64,000 bases of DNA from Arabidopsis thaliana (GCF_000001735.4 NC_003070.9:17035971-17099970); one strand, 5' to 3'; positions 20,890 through 33,817 are shown, counted from the first letter of the stretch. Notes: generated by a model not told the origin, from the letters alone. Translations and numbers: made by a program.

Positions 20890-23800
20890 TCAGTGTTAGT
20901 GTTCTCACAAAATCTTTAAAAACAAAAGTTAGTTTTACGTCTGATGAATGTTTTGTTCAGGAACTTACAAAGGAGTTGATGATTGGTAGAGGTAGTCAAG
21001 TTGGGAATCTTTATGTTCTGGATTCAATGAAAATAATCATACTGTGTCTTTAAAAGGTACCAATTCTATGAGTCCTGAGTTTTCTATTTGCTCGTCTGTT
21101 GTTGTTGATTCTATTACATGGCATAAGAGATTAGGTTATCCTGCTTATTCTAAGATAGATTTGTTGTCTGATGTATTGAATCTTAAAGATAAAAAGATAA
21201 ATAAAGAACATTCACCAGTTTGTCGTGTTTGTCATTTGTCAAAACAAAAACATTTATCTTTTCAATCTAGACAAAACATGTGTAAGGCTGCATTTGATTT
21301 GGTTCATATTGATACTTGGGGACCTTTCTATGTCCTTACTAAAGATGGTTTTAGATATTTCCTCACTATTGTTGATGATTTTAGTAGAGCCACTTGGAAT
21401 TATTTGCTAAAGAACAAATCAGATGTTTTGCATGCTTTTCCGACTTTCATTAATATGGTTCACACTCAATATCAGACTAAGCTAAAATCAGTTAGATCAG
21501 ACAATGCACATGAATTGAAATTTACTGATTTGTTTGCTGCACATGGTATTGTTGCATATCATTCATGTCCTGAAACTCCTGAACAAAATTCTGTGGTAGA
21601 GAGAAAGCATCAACACATCTTGAATGTTGCTAGAGCCTTACTGTTTTAGAATTTTGGGGAGATTATGTATTAACCGCAGTGTTTCTAATCAATAAATTAC
21701 CTACCCATGTCTTATATAATAAGTCTCCTTATGAGAAGCTTAAGAACATACCTCCTACTTATGAATCTTTAAAGACCTTTGGTTGTTTGTGTTATAGTTC
21801 ATCTTCTCCTAAACATAGACATAAGTTTGAGCCTAGGGCTAGAGCCTGTGTCTTTCTAGGATATCCTCTAGGTTACAAAGGGTATAAGCTATTAGATATA
21901 GAGACACATGCCGTTTCTATTTCAAGACATGTCATTTTCCATGAGGATATTTTTTCTTTCATATCATCCACTATCAAGGATGATATCAAAGAGTTATTTC
22001 CTCTATTACAGTTCCCTGCTAAACCCGATGATTTGCCTCTTGAGCAAACATCACTCTCTGATGCACATCCACATCAAGATGTGTCATCCTCCAAGGCTTT
22101 GGTTCCTTTCGATCCACAGTCTAAAAGACAAAAGAAACCCCCAAAACACTTTCAGGATTTTCATTGTTATAATAATACTAGTACTATCTTATATCCCATA
22201 AAAGACTATATCTCTTATTCATATATAGTTGAGCCTTTTCATGCCTTTATTAACAATATCACAAATGCGGTAGTCCCACAAAGATATTCAGAAGCTAAAG
22301 ATTTTAAGGCATGGTGTGATGCGATGAAAGAGGAGATTGGTGCTATGATTCAGACTAATACCTGGAGTGTGGTAAGTCTTCCTCCTAATAAGAAAGCTAT
22401 TGGTTGTAAATGGGTCTTCACTATCAAACACAATGCAGATGGAAGTATAGAGAGATACAAGGCACGTTTGGTTGCAAAAGGGTATACTCAAGAGGAGAGT
22501 TTGGATTATGAAGAAACCTTCTCACCTGTTGCTAAGTTGACTTCTGTTAGAATGATGTTGTTGCTTGCTGCCAAAATGAAGTGGTCAGTTCTTCAACTAG
22601 ACATTTCTAATGCATTTTTGAATGGAGATTTGGATGAAGAGATATATATGAAGATTCCCCCAGGTTATGCAGATCTTATTGGTGAATCTTTGCCTCCTCA
22701 TGCTGTTTGTCGTTTGCATAAATCAATTTACGGCCTCAAACAAGCTTCTCGGCAATGGTATCTCAAACTGTCCAACACTTTGAAGGGAATGGGTTTTCAG
22801 AAGTCTAATGCAGATCATACTTTGTTTATCAAGTTTGCAAGTGGAGTTTTGATGGGAGTTTTGGTCTATGTGGATGACATAATGATTGTGAGTAACAGTG
22901 ATAATGCAGTGACTCAGTTTACTACAGAACTGAAGTCTTATTTCAAGTTGAGAGATTTGAGTGCAGCTAAATACTTTTTTGGTATTGAGATTGCACGTTC
23001 AGCTAAAGGGATTTCAATTTGCCAAAGGAAATACATTTTGGAGTTGTTATCTACTACAGGTTTTCTTGGTAGTAAGCCTTCTTCAATTCCTTTGGATACG
23101 AGTGTCAAGTTGAACAAAGAAGATGGTGTTCCTCTGACTGATTCTACCTCTTATAAAAAGTTGGTTGAGAAGTTGATGTACTTGCAGATTACAAGACATG
23201 GTATTGCCTATGCAGTCAACACTGTGTGTCAGTTTTCTCATGCTCCAACAAGTGTTCATTTGAGTGTTGTTCATAAAGTTCTCCGATATTTAAAAGGCAC
23301 AGTTGGGCAAGGTCTTTTCTATCCTGCAGATGATAAATTTGATTTGAAAGGTTACACAGATTCAGACTTTGGTTCTTGTACCGATTCTCGTCGTTGTGTT
23401 GCTGCTTATTGCATGTTCATTGGAGACTCTTTGGTTTCATGAAAATCAAAGAAGCAAGATACAGTTTCTATGAGTACAGCAGAAGCAAAGTTTCGAGCTA
23501 TGTCACAAGGCACTAAGGAGATGATTTGGCTTTCTAGGCTTCTTAATGACTTCAAGGTGCCATTCGTTCCTCCAGCTTATCTCTATTGTGATAATACAGC
23601 TGCTTTGCACATCGTCAACAATTCATTGTTATAAGACACGGGAGGCAGTTGAATCAGGTTTTATTAAAACCATGCTTGTGGAGACTGGCGAACATGTGGC
23701 TGATCCATTGACTAAGGCCATTTATCCGGCTCAGTTTCACAAGCTTATTGGCAAGATGGGAGTGTGCAGCCCCACTACCATCTTGGGTGTGTGTGTGTGG
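20890..23800 (+). pseudogene. Copia integrase, reverse transcriptase and RNase H region, broken
   Basis: The integrase HHCC zinc site is present (WHKRLGYPAYSKIDLL to CRVCHLSKQKHLSF), followed by HIDTWGPF, TIVDDFSRATW and RSDNAHEL. The Glu of the catalytic triad lies in NSVVERKHQHIL. A stop at 21649 interrupts it. A second long frame, 21679-23442, carries the RT with KARLVAKGYTQEESLDYEET, LQLDISNAFLNGDLDEEIYM and the active site YVDDIMIV. It ends at a TGA that replaces the usual Trp before KSKKQ in the RNase H region. RNase H pieces continue in two further frames (STAEAKFRAMSQGTKEMIWL; YCDNTAALHIVNN). At least three disabling breaks are visible. Confidence 0.9.
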
Positions 23801-23801
23801 T

Positions 23802-23818
23802 GGGGGGGGGGGGGGGGG
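23802..23818 (+). repeat. Poly-G tract at the Copia polypurine-tract position
   Basis: A GT dinucleotide run (about 23,788-23,798) is followed by a nearly uninterrupted run of about 16-18 G ending just before the 3' LTR, where a purine tract normally primes plus-strand synthesis. The length is unusual and prone to error in assemblies. Confidence 0.75.
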
Positions 23819-23826
23819 ATTAGCTT

Positions 23827-24031
23827 GTATATACTTAGGCTATACTTGTGAATAATAGAAGTGGTTAAAGGATCGGTATAGTCCGGTTTATTCATCTAAT
23901 TAAGGTGAATCTTTTGGTTATTTCTGGTTTAGTAGAGTCTATATACTATAGATGATTATAACAAACTCTTTAGATCATTAATGATAAATTGAGCTTTCAC
24001 CATGTTTTCCCTCTCGTTCATGGTTCCTATT
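23827..24031 (+). repeat. Copia 3' LTR
   Basis: Near-identical to the 5' LTR, with ATCTAATTAAGGTG where the 5' copy has ATCTAAGGTG, plus scattered substitutions. It ends TTCATGGTTCCTATT before the right target duplication. Confidence 0.85.
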
Positions 24032-24036
24032 AGTTA

Positions 24037-25547
24037 GAAAGTATATTAACTACAGTCAGGCTCGGCAGCAAAATATATTATAGTTTTAAGAAGCATTAAA
24101 TTTTGAGAAAAAGTCTTACCGTAAAACTGTTGTAGTCTCGATTTTAAAGTAACATCTACTAGGTACTAATTCTGAAGTTAAAGATTTGATGTATAGTTAT
24201 ATATTGACAATTACAAAAACGGTAATTTTAGTGGTATAATATAGTTATTAGTGTAAATTTGTTTTAGACCTATAGTCAAATTTAACTTGGTTTGACACGG
24301 ATCTATACTCTTAAGTTTTAGGATAGCCTTTATCAAATCTGATCGTCACAGATTGGAAAACAAAATTATTTTACCCAATTCTATCTAAACCTGGATATGA
24401 GTTTGATAATGTTTTTCTTTATTGTATAATAAACGATAGTATAACTGTTTTTACGTAAGATATATATATATATATACAATATTTTCTTGATTTTATTTTA
24501 TGTTTAGATGAATAAAATAATTATTTGTATACTATATTACTGTATGAAGACTTTACATAAATATAGGAACTTTTTATGTGTTTTTCCTACATTCTTATTC
24601 ATACAAGGATAATAATAATGAGCAAATTCAAATTATTCAGTTTTTTAAAACAATCAGTTACAAATATATAAATTTCGCGGACAAAATTACAAATATATAA
24701 AGAGATTTTGAATCTTATAATTTTCATCAAATATTGTAGTTTATGATCTTGTTACCGATTGATATATGTTAGAGTAAGACATAGTTTCTGTAAAAGCCAA
24801 TGTTGATAAGGGTGAAATAGAATCTCTTTCGGTTCATCGATTTAGGGCTTGAAGATTGTTTCTTTTTCTTCAGATTGTGTCTCATACATTTTTGAAATGA
24901 ACATAATTCTTATGAAGTGTACGAAAATTTTATCATAATGTTTGGGGGAATGATGTCCTTTGAACATGAAAATATTAATTTTGAAACATATGTTGACCTC
25001 TTATTTTATTTACAATCATTGCTTGTCAAATGACCACTTAATATTGATATGAGAATGCTTAACATTATTATTTACACGTATAATGTCATTTCGTCTGGAT
25101 CAGCCATACACCGACGTAAACGGAACGGAGATTAAGCGGCGTTTACGTGTATAACAATTTTCAATAAGAGTGACAAACGGCGCTTAAACGGCATCTCACT
25201 CCTCGTTATCAACAAAACTAATCAAAAGCTCCACTGTCACTGCAGTGCGCATCTTTTTACTCTTAGTTTTTGATTTATATCTTTATAATCATGATTCCAT
25301 AATCATTTTTAATCCAGTCGTCACAAAATATCCGATATTCACATATCAATTTATTTTTACGCATCCACTAACGATTCATTTTTCCTTTTTGGGCATCCAC
25401 TAACAATATTTAAAGACAAATGCATACACGAATTCAAATCAAATGGTATTATAAGCTGTGATGGTACACGGATAAACATAAACTACGAAATCTATGTAAC
25501 AATCTAATTCGTGTTGACTTGACAAAAATTTGGTTTTGGCTAGGTAT
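24037..25547. other. Gene-poor AT-rich intergenic DNA
   Basis: No ORF or domain supported. AT-rich DNA with short TA runs (about 24,460-24,475). Confidence 0.5.
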
Positions 25548-26068
25548 GATGATAGAAAAACACTGATAAATTATTTAAGGAAAAAATTCGGAAAAAATTC
25601 GAAAAGAACTTCAACTAATTTTTATTTGAAATTTTAATATTCAACTGTTTTTTATTGGAAAATAAAAACATAATATATAAAATTGATCTTAAAAAATACG
25701 ATATAATTTTGATTGGTGAAATCATACATACAAGTTAACAAGCGTTAATTTGGGTGACATAATTGCTAAAGTGGAGTTAATAGTTAACAAGCCAGTTTGA
25801 AAACAAATGAGGGGACTGTAATTTTTTACTTAGTCCAGTTAACCACGGATTTTTAACTATTAATCTCGGTTTAACGATTCTGTTACCCAAATTAACGTCT
25901 TTTAACTCGTACGTATGATTTAACCAATCAAAAATATATCGTATTTTTTTTACACCAATTTAATTCATTAGATTTTTATTTTTTATAAAACAATTGAGTA
26001 TTAAAATTCTAAAAAAAATTAATTAGCGTTTTTTTGAAATTTTCCCAATTATTTAGCTATCATACTAT
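25548..26068. mobile_element. Foldback-type inverted repeat (MITE-like)
   Basis: Two arms of about 190 bp are inverted around a central spacer of about 70-100 bp. The left arm contains AAAAATACGATATAATTTTG and GTTAATTTGGGTGACATAAT. The right arm, read on the minus strand, gives AAAAATACGATATATTTTTG and GTTAATTTGGGTAACAGAAT in the same order. The outer ends are GGTATGATGATAG and, inverted, GTATGATAGCTA. No coding capacity. Boundaries are approximate and no target duplication was settled. Confidence 0.7.
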
Positions 26069-26532
26069 CAGTTATGATCATATATAGCTATATATAATAG
26101 AATTTATCTATATGAAAACAGATATTATTCACGTAATTAAAGAAACAAAATAAACCCGTTATAGCTAATCTATTGTGACAACACTTTTTCCTAAAGAGGA
26201 ACAATAGGTGGCACACAAATCAGAAATCATAGGTCCAAATTTGTTTACGTAAAGAAGCTAGGTTAATAGAAGATGATGAGCACATGTTCAAAATCCTCGT
26301 GGAAGCTAAGTTTTAATCATTTTGGAAGGACATTGAGTGAAACCAAAGTATGCATGGAATATGGATTGAGACCAAAGTATACTGTCGTCCACGACCCAAT
26401 GAAACAAAACTAAAAATAAATGTAATGCACATGAACTATCAGATAAATTTCTTGGAATAATATATTATGGATATATGTATAATGCAAAGGATAAAATAAA
26501 AGAATTGTAAATCTGGATCACGATCACATGCA

Positions 26533-26643
26533 ATGGAGCCCAGCAAACCCATCACCGTGTTGCTTCTTCTTCTGCTTCTCCTTGTTGTCGTTTTCGCACA
26601 TGTTTCTATGGTCCGGTTCCTATTAAGCTATTATAAATCATGA
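26533..26643 (+). CDS. Possible 36-residue small ORF with a hydrophobic N-terminal helix
   Basis: The ATG at 26533 opens a short frame with a polar start (MEPSKPIT) and a run of about fourteen Leu/Val/Phe residues, ending TGA 26643. This looks like a signal peptide or a single membrane anchor. No known peptide motif follows. It could be the first exon of a small secreted peptide gene or plain chance in Leu-codon-rich CT sequence. It is too short to identify. Confidence 0.2.
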   Translation: MEPSKPITVLLLLLLLLVVVFAHVSMVRFLLSYYKS

Positions 26644-27236
26644 TTTCAACATCAAACCTAATTCATTATCTCATCGACTTTAAATTTCATTAGTCGGTGT
26701 GGGTGTTGCCAGTTTTATTTGGTCTATATTGTTTATTGGATTATAATGTCCGGTTTTCTTTAGTCAAACATGAACTTTTTTGTTGCAAAGTTTTTATTTG
26801 GTATGCTTTTGTTAACATGAACTTGTAGTCCGGTTTTCAATATAGTTTTAAAAGGTAATTAGCCAAATAGCTTTATTTGATTAACGAAAATAAAAAATGT
26901 CGTGAGAACTATTCTTTTGCGTTTTTCTCAAATGAAATTATATCTGATATTTAAAAGACTATATAATCAAGAATCATTTGTTTCTTTTAGAAACTTTCAC
27001 AATTTTTCAAAATAATGCTAATTAACAAACTGTTCATAATGTCCGTGTCTTCCCGTATTATATATTATGTATGTAAACAAGATTTCTCCTAATTGGCTTT
27101 CTAAACCTTCAATTAATACAATACTGGACAAAACGAAAAAGAATACCGATCATGGCTCGTAATCTTTCTAAAATACTCTGCATGCTATAATTATTCTTCC
27201 CATAATTAATAGTAACTTTATAAATGACATAATATA

Positions 27237-27497
27237 CAACTCCTTCTGTTTCATTATATTTGTAGTTTAAGGAATTTTGTTTTTCTGCAAAATGTTATTT
27301 TTATTCATCTATGCAAAAATTAATATATTTAATAATTTTTGACCAATTATATTTTACAGTATATTTTCTTATTGGTTGAATTAAATGTAGTTAATGATAT
27401 TTTTATAGAAAAAAAGATAAATTAAATAAGATTTTTGTGTTTTCTTAATCTTTGTGAAAAAACCTTAAACTACAAATATAGTGAATCAGAAGGAGTA
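27237..27497. mobile_element. Stowaway-like MITE with long inverted repeats
   Basis: The left end CTCCTTCTGTTTCATTATAT followed by TTGTAGTTTAAGG is matched on the minus strand at the right end by CTCCTTCTGATTCACTATAT and TTGTAGTTTAAGG. Total is about 260 bp with TA next to the ends. The CTCC(C/T)TCTG(T)TTC start is typical of plant Tc1/mariner-derived MITEs. No coding capacity. Confidence 0.75.
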
Positions 27498-27884
27498 CTA
27501 ATTAAATAGTAAGTATAGCCAATTCATTTATGATAACATTTAATTTAATTATGTACTAAACCAATATAGTTGATATAGTTGTTACTTGTTAGAGATATTT
27601 TTTCCAAATAAACATAAACGTTATTAGCATAGGGCCCCCTACTTAACTATATGCGTTTGTCATGCGAGATATGACCAAAAAATATGGCTCACATTCGTTT
27701 GGTAAGATTAGCGTTAGTCAGAAAAAGCGAAACACAAATTAATCCAATTCACTACCCGTACATGTATAATCTGAGAAACTTGTTACTATTTTAGATTTAT
27801 TGTAATTGTATCTCATCTCATGTATATTTTGCCTAAATACTCATAAGGAATAAATAGTAGATGTGATGTGACGTTGTTGCTTTT

Positions 27885-28430
27885 TTGCCTCGGCCCTTCT
27901 TCCATGTGGAGCCATTTCCTAACTTTAAACTTTTGTCTCTTGTTTCTCTCATTAAAAATGATTCAATATTAACAAAATTTCTTTTGCAAGTTACATTTTA
28001 TGATATGAAAATAACACTAATATCAATAAGCAAAAATACGTTAAAGCAAGGATATTATCAAGATATTTTTTTCTATAGTAATTCTCTAAGACTATAAGTC
28101 TAAACCTATAAATATAACGAAAATGTGTAGAATAAATTATTTATTTTTGTATTTAAATGGTTTCGAAATCTTGAGAATTCACTTTGTCAAGATGAAACAT
28201 ACAAATTTAAACTAATATTTAGAAATAAGTTCTACTTTCACTTTCGAGTTTCTACATTTTTAACTTGCAAACTACAAAATTTATGAAAATTCAGTCTATA
28301 ATAAAATTAAATATTGAAACTCTAAAACTTGCAACAAAAAAAACTCTGAACTACCTCAAGATTAAAATCTAAAATAATTTATTTTTAAAAAATATGAAAA
28401 ATTGAAATATAAGTAACACATAATTCCAAC
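27885..28430. other. Intergenic, no gene seen
   Basis: Very AT-rich. One 70-codon ORF here has no domain and poor codon use and is treated as chance. Confidence 0.4.
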
Positions 28431-28435
28431 CACAA

Positions 28436-28993
28436 TAAAACCTCTATAAATTAATAATGTTGGGATGAGAAAATTAATAATTTAGAGAGGTATTAATTTA
28501 TCGATAAATTAATAATTATTAATTTATAAAGAGATTTTACAAATTTTGTATTTTTTTTACAAAAATTTGATATAAAAGTAGTTTTTTCTTTAAAATTAAT
28601 TATTTTTCTAAAACTAATTACAAAGAAAAAATAATTATTAAATTTCAAAAAATAATACAAAGTTTTTTTCGACGTAATAAAAATATTAGAATTAAACTCT
28701 ACAAATAATTAATGGAAATCGAAGAAAAAATAATACTAAGTCATATTTTAATAAATATTGATATATATATATATATATATATATGTGTATATATTAGTAA
28801 ATTTACATAATTATTAATTTATAATATTGATGAGACCATATATTTATATAAGATTTTCGAAAAAGTTATTATCTTATTAATTTATCGATTTGTATCAATT
28901 TTTACACTGGTCCCAACTCGGGACCGGAAGAATTTATTAATTTATAGATGTTACTAATTTATCGAATATTAATTTATGGAGGTTATACTGTAG
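28436..28993. mobile_element. Mariner-like MITE with CCTCTATAAATTAATA ends
   Basis: The left end AACCTCTATAAATTAATAAT is matched by the inverted right end AACCTCCATAAATTAATATT. The interior repeats the ATTAATTTATAGA theme and has a GGTCCCAACTCGGGACC palindrome at about 28,911-28,927. This fits a common plant non-autonomous Tc1/mariner-type family. Exact target duplication is not clear. It lies about 500 bp upstream of BGAL5. Confidence 0.65.
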
Positions 28994-29476
28994 TATTAAC
29001 AAATCATCAAATACGATTTCACACAAAATTTTGAAAAAAAAACAAAATTAGTAATCTAACAACACAAGATTATAATTGCATTTCCAATACACAAATCAAC
29101 AACTCTTCATTCTCAACAACCATTCAATATCTAAATCAAAATTTTCTACAAAACCCATAGAAAAGCAATCACTTTTCCACCACAATAAAATCGAAAACAA
29201 ACATTTTGTATGTATATGTAAAAGTTAATGCAAACATTAATTTAAAACTATATGGAAAGCTCCATTAATTTATTTTTAATCTCCCAACTAATTCACTACA
29301 CCAATTTTGTATGAGAGTAGGCGACGAAACCACAAGTACCTATATCAGAGAATCAGAGACCAACGTCACTTATTTACACACTCTGTTTTCTTTTTTTTGG
29401 TTGCTTCTTCTCTGATCTTTCTTTCTTTTTTTTTTTTTGAAAGAATCAATTTCCCTCTCAAATCAGAAATCTAAAA

Positions 29477-32400
29477 ATGGGAACAACGATCTTGGTTCTC
29501 TCCAAGATCCTAACTTTCTTACTAACAACAATGCTGATTGGATCCAGTGTGATCCAGTGTAGTAGTGTAACCTACGATAAGAAAGCTATCGTCATCAATG
29601 GCCACCGTAGAATCCTCCTCTCTGGTTCTATTCACTACCCAAGAAGCACTCCTGAGGTAAGAAAAATCGAATCTTTATCATAGAACAAAAATGGGTTTTG
29701 TTTAAATTTGATGTTTTCTTTTTGTTTATAGATGTGGGAAGATCTTATAAAGAAAGCTAAAGACGGTGGCTTGGATGTTATTGATACTTATGTTTTCTGG
29801 AATGGTCATGAACCTTCTCCTGGAACTGTACACAATTCTTCTTCTTTCTTGTTAAATTCTTCTTTAAAGTTACTAACTTTATCAAATCTAGATTTGGGTT
29901 TTTGGAGTTTTAGATTCTCTTCTATACTATGAGTGAAGTTGGTGGGGTTTTGTTTTTTTTATTGCAGTACAATTTCGAAGGAAGATATGATTTGGTAAGA
30001 TTCATTAAGACGATTCAGGAAGTGGGTCTTTATGTTCATCTCAGAATTGGTCCTTATGTTTGTGCAGAATGGAATTTTGGGTAATGTTCATTAAATTTCT
30101 CTTTAAAAAAGTCAATTTTTGAAATTTGAAACTGATTTCTTGAAAGTTGTGTTTTTTTTTTTTTTGGTGGCAGAGGGTTTCCTGTGTGGTTGAAGTATGT
30201 AGATGGGATTAGTTTCAGAACTGACAATGGACCCTTCAAGGTAATAATAAATGTTGGTTATTGTTTAATTTTGGATTAGTATAGTGTTAACATTTGTGTA
30301 TTGGTTAAAGTCTGCAATGCAAGGATTCACAGAGAAGATTGTTCAGATGATGAAAGAACATAGATTCTTTGCGTCACAAGGTGGACCTATCATTCTTTCT
30401 CAGGTATTATACAAGTTCACTAATCTTTTTTTTTTTTTGTGACATTGCTTAAAAGGTTTGATCTTTGAATGTATTAGATTGAGAATGAGTTTGAACCAGA
30501 TCTTAAAGGGCTTGGACCGGCTGGTCACTCGTATGTCAATTGGGCTGCGAAAATGGCGGTCGGTTTAAACACGGGAGTACCGTGGGTGATGTGCAAGGAA
30601 GATGATGCACCTGACCCAATTGTGAGACTAATCTTTTAAACTTTTGTGATTGATAAGAGTAGTAATGTACTATGTTGTAATTTCTTGTGCTTCTTGTTTT
30701 GTAGATAAACACTTGCAACGGATTCTACTGTGATTATTTTACTCCAAATAAACCGTATAAGCCAACTATGTGGACAGAGGCATGGAGTGGCTGGTAAAAA
30801 CAAATACTTTCTTTGCAAAACTGTAATGTTATTAGAGACACAAAATGTTTACTGATTGTGTTTGTTGTCCACTATGATGGTGAAAAGGTTCACAGAGTTT
30901 GGTGGAACTGTTCCTAAACGACCTGTAGAGGATCTAGCATTTGGAGTAGCTCGTTTCATTCAAAAGGGCGGTTCGTATATAAACTACTACATGGTAATTA
31001 GTCCTTGCACGAACATTACGAAAAACTGTTTTCGGTTTCGGTTTCATTCTGATGCTTGTTGTGTGGTGATGTGACAGTACCATGGAGGAACAAACTTTGG
31101 ACGCACCGCAGGAGGTCCATTTATCACCACTAGTTATGACTATGATGCTCCTATCGATGAATACGGTACAATTTTCTTACATTCAGTTGTGCAAAATGTT
31201 GTTTAGCCTTTTACAATTTTACGAAAAAAGTCTGTTTTTTCGATGATGCAGGGTTGGTCCAAGAGCCCAAGTACAGTCATCTTAAGCAGCTTCATCAGGC
31301 AATCAAGCAATGTGAAGCTGCCTTAGTTTCTTCTGATCCACATGTTACTAAACTAGGAAACTACGAGGAGGCTCATGTGTTCACTGCTGGCAAAGGAAGT
31401 TGTGTAGCTTTCTTAACGAACTATCACATGAATGCACCTGCAAAAGTAGTGTTCAATAACCGACACTATACTCTACCTGCTTGGTCCATCAGCATTCTTC
31501 CAGATTGTAGAAACGTTGTTTTCAACACTGCGACGGTAAGTAATGGACTAGTAGTTGCTGTTTTGGTGGGAAAGCCTTTAGTTGCATCATGTTGAAGCTA
31601 ATATGAAGTTGTTGGACAGGTTGCTGCAAAGACATCACATGTGCAAATGGTGCCATCTGGTTCCATATTGTACTCGGTTGCTAGATACGATGAAGATATT
31701 GCTACTTATGGAAACCGTGGGACAATCACAGCTCGTGGATTGTTGGAGCAGGTTAATGTTACACGAGATACAACTGATTACCTGTGGTACACAACCAGGT
31801 ACATTTTGAATATCCAATAGTAACATTATCTTTGCTTCTCAAACATGATTTGTTCTTGGAAAATGAATCGGTGTTTCCGGGGATTGCAGTGTGGATATTA
31901 AGGCATCAGAATCATTCTTGCGTGGAGGAAAATGGCCAACTCTTACAGTGGATTCTGCAGGGCATGCTGTTCATGTGTTTGTCAATGGACATTTTTACGG
32001 TATGATACATTCTTTTGCTAACTCACTCCTAAGAAAACAGCTGTTTCATCATTTTCTGTTTGAATGAAATAGGATCTGCCTTTGGAACAAGAGAAAACAG
32101 AAAGTTTTCATTTAGCTCCCAAGTCAATCTACGAGGTGGAGCTAACAAAATCGCACTACTGAGTGTAGCAGTTGGGTTGCCGGTTAGTTCTAAGGATGAA
32201 ATAAACTGCATGTTTGTTTTAGTTTCTGTTGCAGACTGATAAATATTGTTTCCTTTTTGTGTGTTGTGAAGAATGTTGGACCACATTTTGAGACGTGGGC
32301 CACAGGAATCGTCGGGTCTGTGGTGCTTCATGGCCTTGACGAGGGTAACAAAGACTTGAGTTGGCAGAAATGGACTTATCAGGTGAGATTCAATAATGCT

Positions 32401-33140
32401 TACAAGATGAAACTCTCATGGATAGTTAACAACCGAAACTAAATAACATTTCCGCCTTTTCGGGTACTTCAACAGGCTGGTCTGCGAGGGGAATCAATGA
32501 ACTTGGTCTCTCCTACTGAGGACTCCTCTGTTGATTGGATCAAAGGCTCATTGGCTAAGCAAAACAAACAACCTTTGACATGGTACAAGGTAAATAAGAA
32601 ACTCTGACTTGTCCAAGCCCTTTTTAACCAATAATCTGTAATATTAAGTCTTGAGTCTAGTTATAGTAGACCTATAGACATGACAAGCTGAAACATGTTC
32701 ACGTTGACCCAATGTGTATTTGCTTATCACATATGCAGGCCTATTTTGACGCGCCTAGAGGGAACGAGCCGCTGGCTTTGGATCTAAAGAGTATGGGGAA
32801 AGGGCAAGCTTGGATAAACGGGCAAAGCATAGGGAGATACTGGATGGCATTTGCCAAAGGAGACTGCGGAAGTTGTAACTACGCTGGAACATACAGGCAG
32901 AACAAATGCCAGTCTGGTTGTGGCGAGCCGACACAAAGATGGTAACAATAATGCTTTGTTCTTAACTATACATTTTCGAGCTACTTAAGCTCTCTTCTAG
33001 TATTAAAATGAGTCTTTTTTGTATGTAGGTATCATGTTCCGCGTTCGTGGTTGAAGCCAAAAGGGAACTTGTTAGTACTTTTTGAAGAACTTGGTGGAGA
33101 TATATCCAAAGTCTCTGTTGTGAAGAGATCAGTAAACTAA
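29477..33140 (+). CDS. BGAL5: Beta-galactosidase 5 (GH35), secreted cell-wall enzyme
   Basis: Releases terminal beta-galactosyl residues from cell-wall glycans in the apoplast. Seventeen exons join in phase with GT-AG introns (first about 29477-29656, last about 33029-33140), giving 732 codons, the length known for Arabidopsis BGAL5 (At1g45130). The N-terminus has a signal peptide (leucine-rich segment within residues 7-25). The GH35 start is [20 protein letters not shown]. The acid/base Glu is in PIILSQIENEFEP (exons 5-6) and the nucleophile Glu in MWTEAWSGW (exon 7). [20 protein letters not shown] follows, and a C-terminal jelly-roll region contains [16 protein letters not shown]. There is no C-terminal lectin domain, as for this subgroup. 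No lesion is seen. A decayed copy of its 3' part lies at 38,775-39,165. Its promoter region carries MITEs. Confidence 0.96.
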
Positions 33141-33370
33141 CTTAAAAAATAAAACCAATATTGTGTGTGCATTACACTAAAAGCATTACTCGTGCTGTGT
33201 TTAATTTATCCCTCTTTGTGAACAGAAACCATATTTGAAACTCGAGATAGTTATAATACAAAATGTGTAGTAAAAATGCATCATTTTATTATATACCAAA
33301 GGTAAAATTAAACTTTGAAGTAATAGCGATTTAGGAAATTAGGATAGAGAGATTTAGAAACCATTAGCAA

Positions 33371-33640
33371 TCAAGCAGAAGCAACATGGCCACTATGGTG
33401 CACAAGCTTCCGCTGGAGGATTTCGCAGCGCCGAAAACACGATCAATAACTTGGCCCTTTTTCATGAAGACGAAAGTGGGCAATATTGTCCTAAATTCGA
33501 AATCATCACGCGGTGCAATGCAATCTAACGGTGAATTTAGTGGGCTAAAGGTCAATGGTGTGATGATGACACGATGCTCTTGACAAAGTTCCTATGACGA
33601 CCACGCCTAAGGTCAACGGCGTCGTAGTGACACGATGCTT
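33371..33640 (-). pseudogene. Thioredoxin h remnant (duplicate of the TRX5 3' part)
   Basis: The minus-strand sequence reads LPTFVFMKKGQVIDRVFGAA, matching [20 protein letters not shown] of the intact thioredoxin at 39,294-40,286. It continues in another frame as QRKLVHHSGHVASA and a stop at 33371-33373, matching the [12 protein letters not shown] end. The active-site exon is gone. Sequence after 33,535 (GGTCAATGGTGTGATGATGA) resembles the region upstream of the intact gene (about 40,528, GGTCAACGGCGTGATGATGG), so promoter DNA was copied too and an internal deletion followed. It sits convergent to BGAL5, mirroring the intact pair. Confidence 0.8.
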
Positions 33641-33817
33641 TTTTTTTAAAAAAAATTTTAGCTTGCATCAAGACTTGAAATGTAACTTAACGGAGAGCAC
33701 GGTAGAGGGCAGATCAACAATAAAGTCGCGATTGACAATCTTATCAAAGGAGATGTCTAAACTATTCACACTCTCATAATAAATTATCCTATTGCCTATC
33801 TTTTAATAAAATCCTAA

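Larger units (their letters stand above)
18963..24031 (+). mobile_element. Ty1/Copia LTR retrotransposon, decayed
   Basis: Two direct LTRs of about 200 bp flank gag-pol remnants. A TTAGTTAG sequence abuts both ends (about 18956-18963 and 24030-24037) and contains a likely 5-bp target duplication, AGTTA. The PBS TGGTATCAGAGC follows the left LTR directly and matches initiator tRNA-Met. Domain order is gag, protease, integrase, RT, RNase H, which is the Copia order. LTRs differ by about nine substitutions and one 4-nt indel, so the insertion is not recent. Several frameshifts and stops make it non-autonomous. It sits between the RsmI-like gene and BGAL5. Confidence 0.93.
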
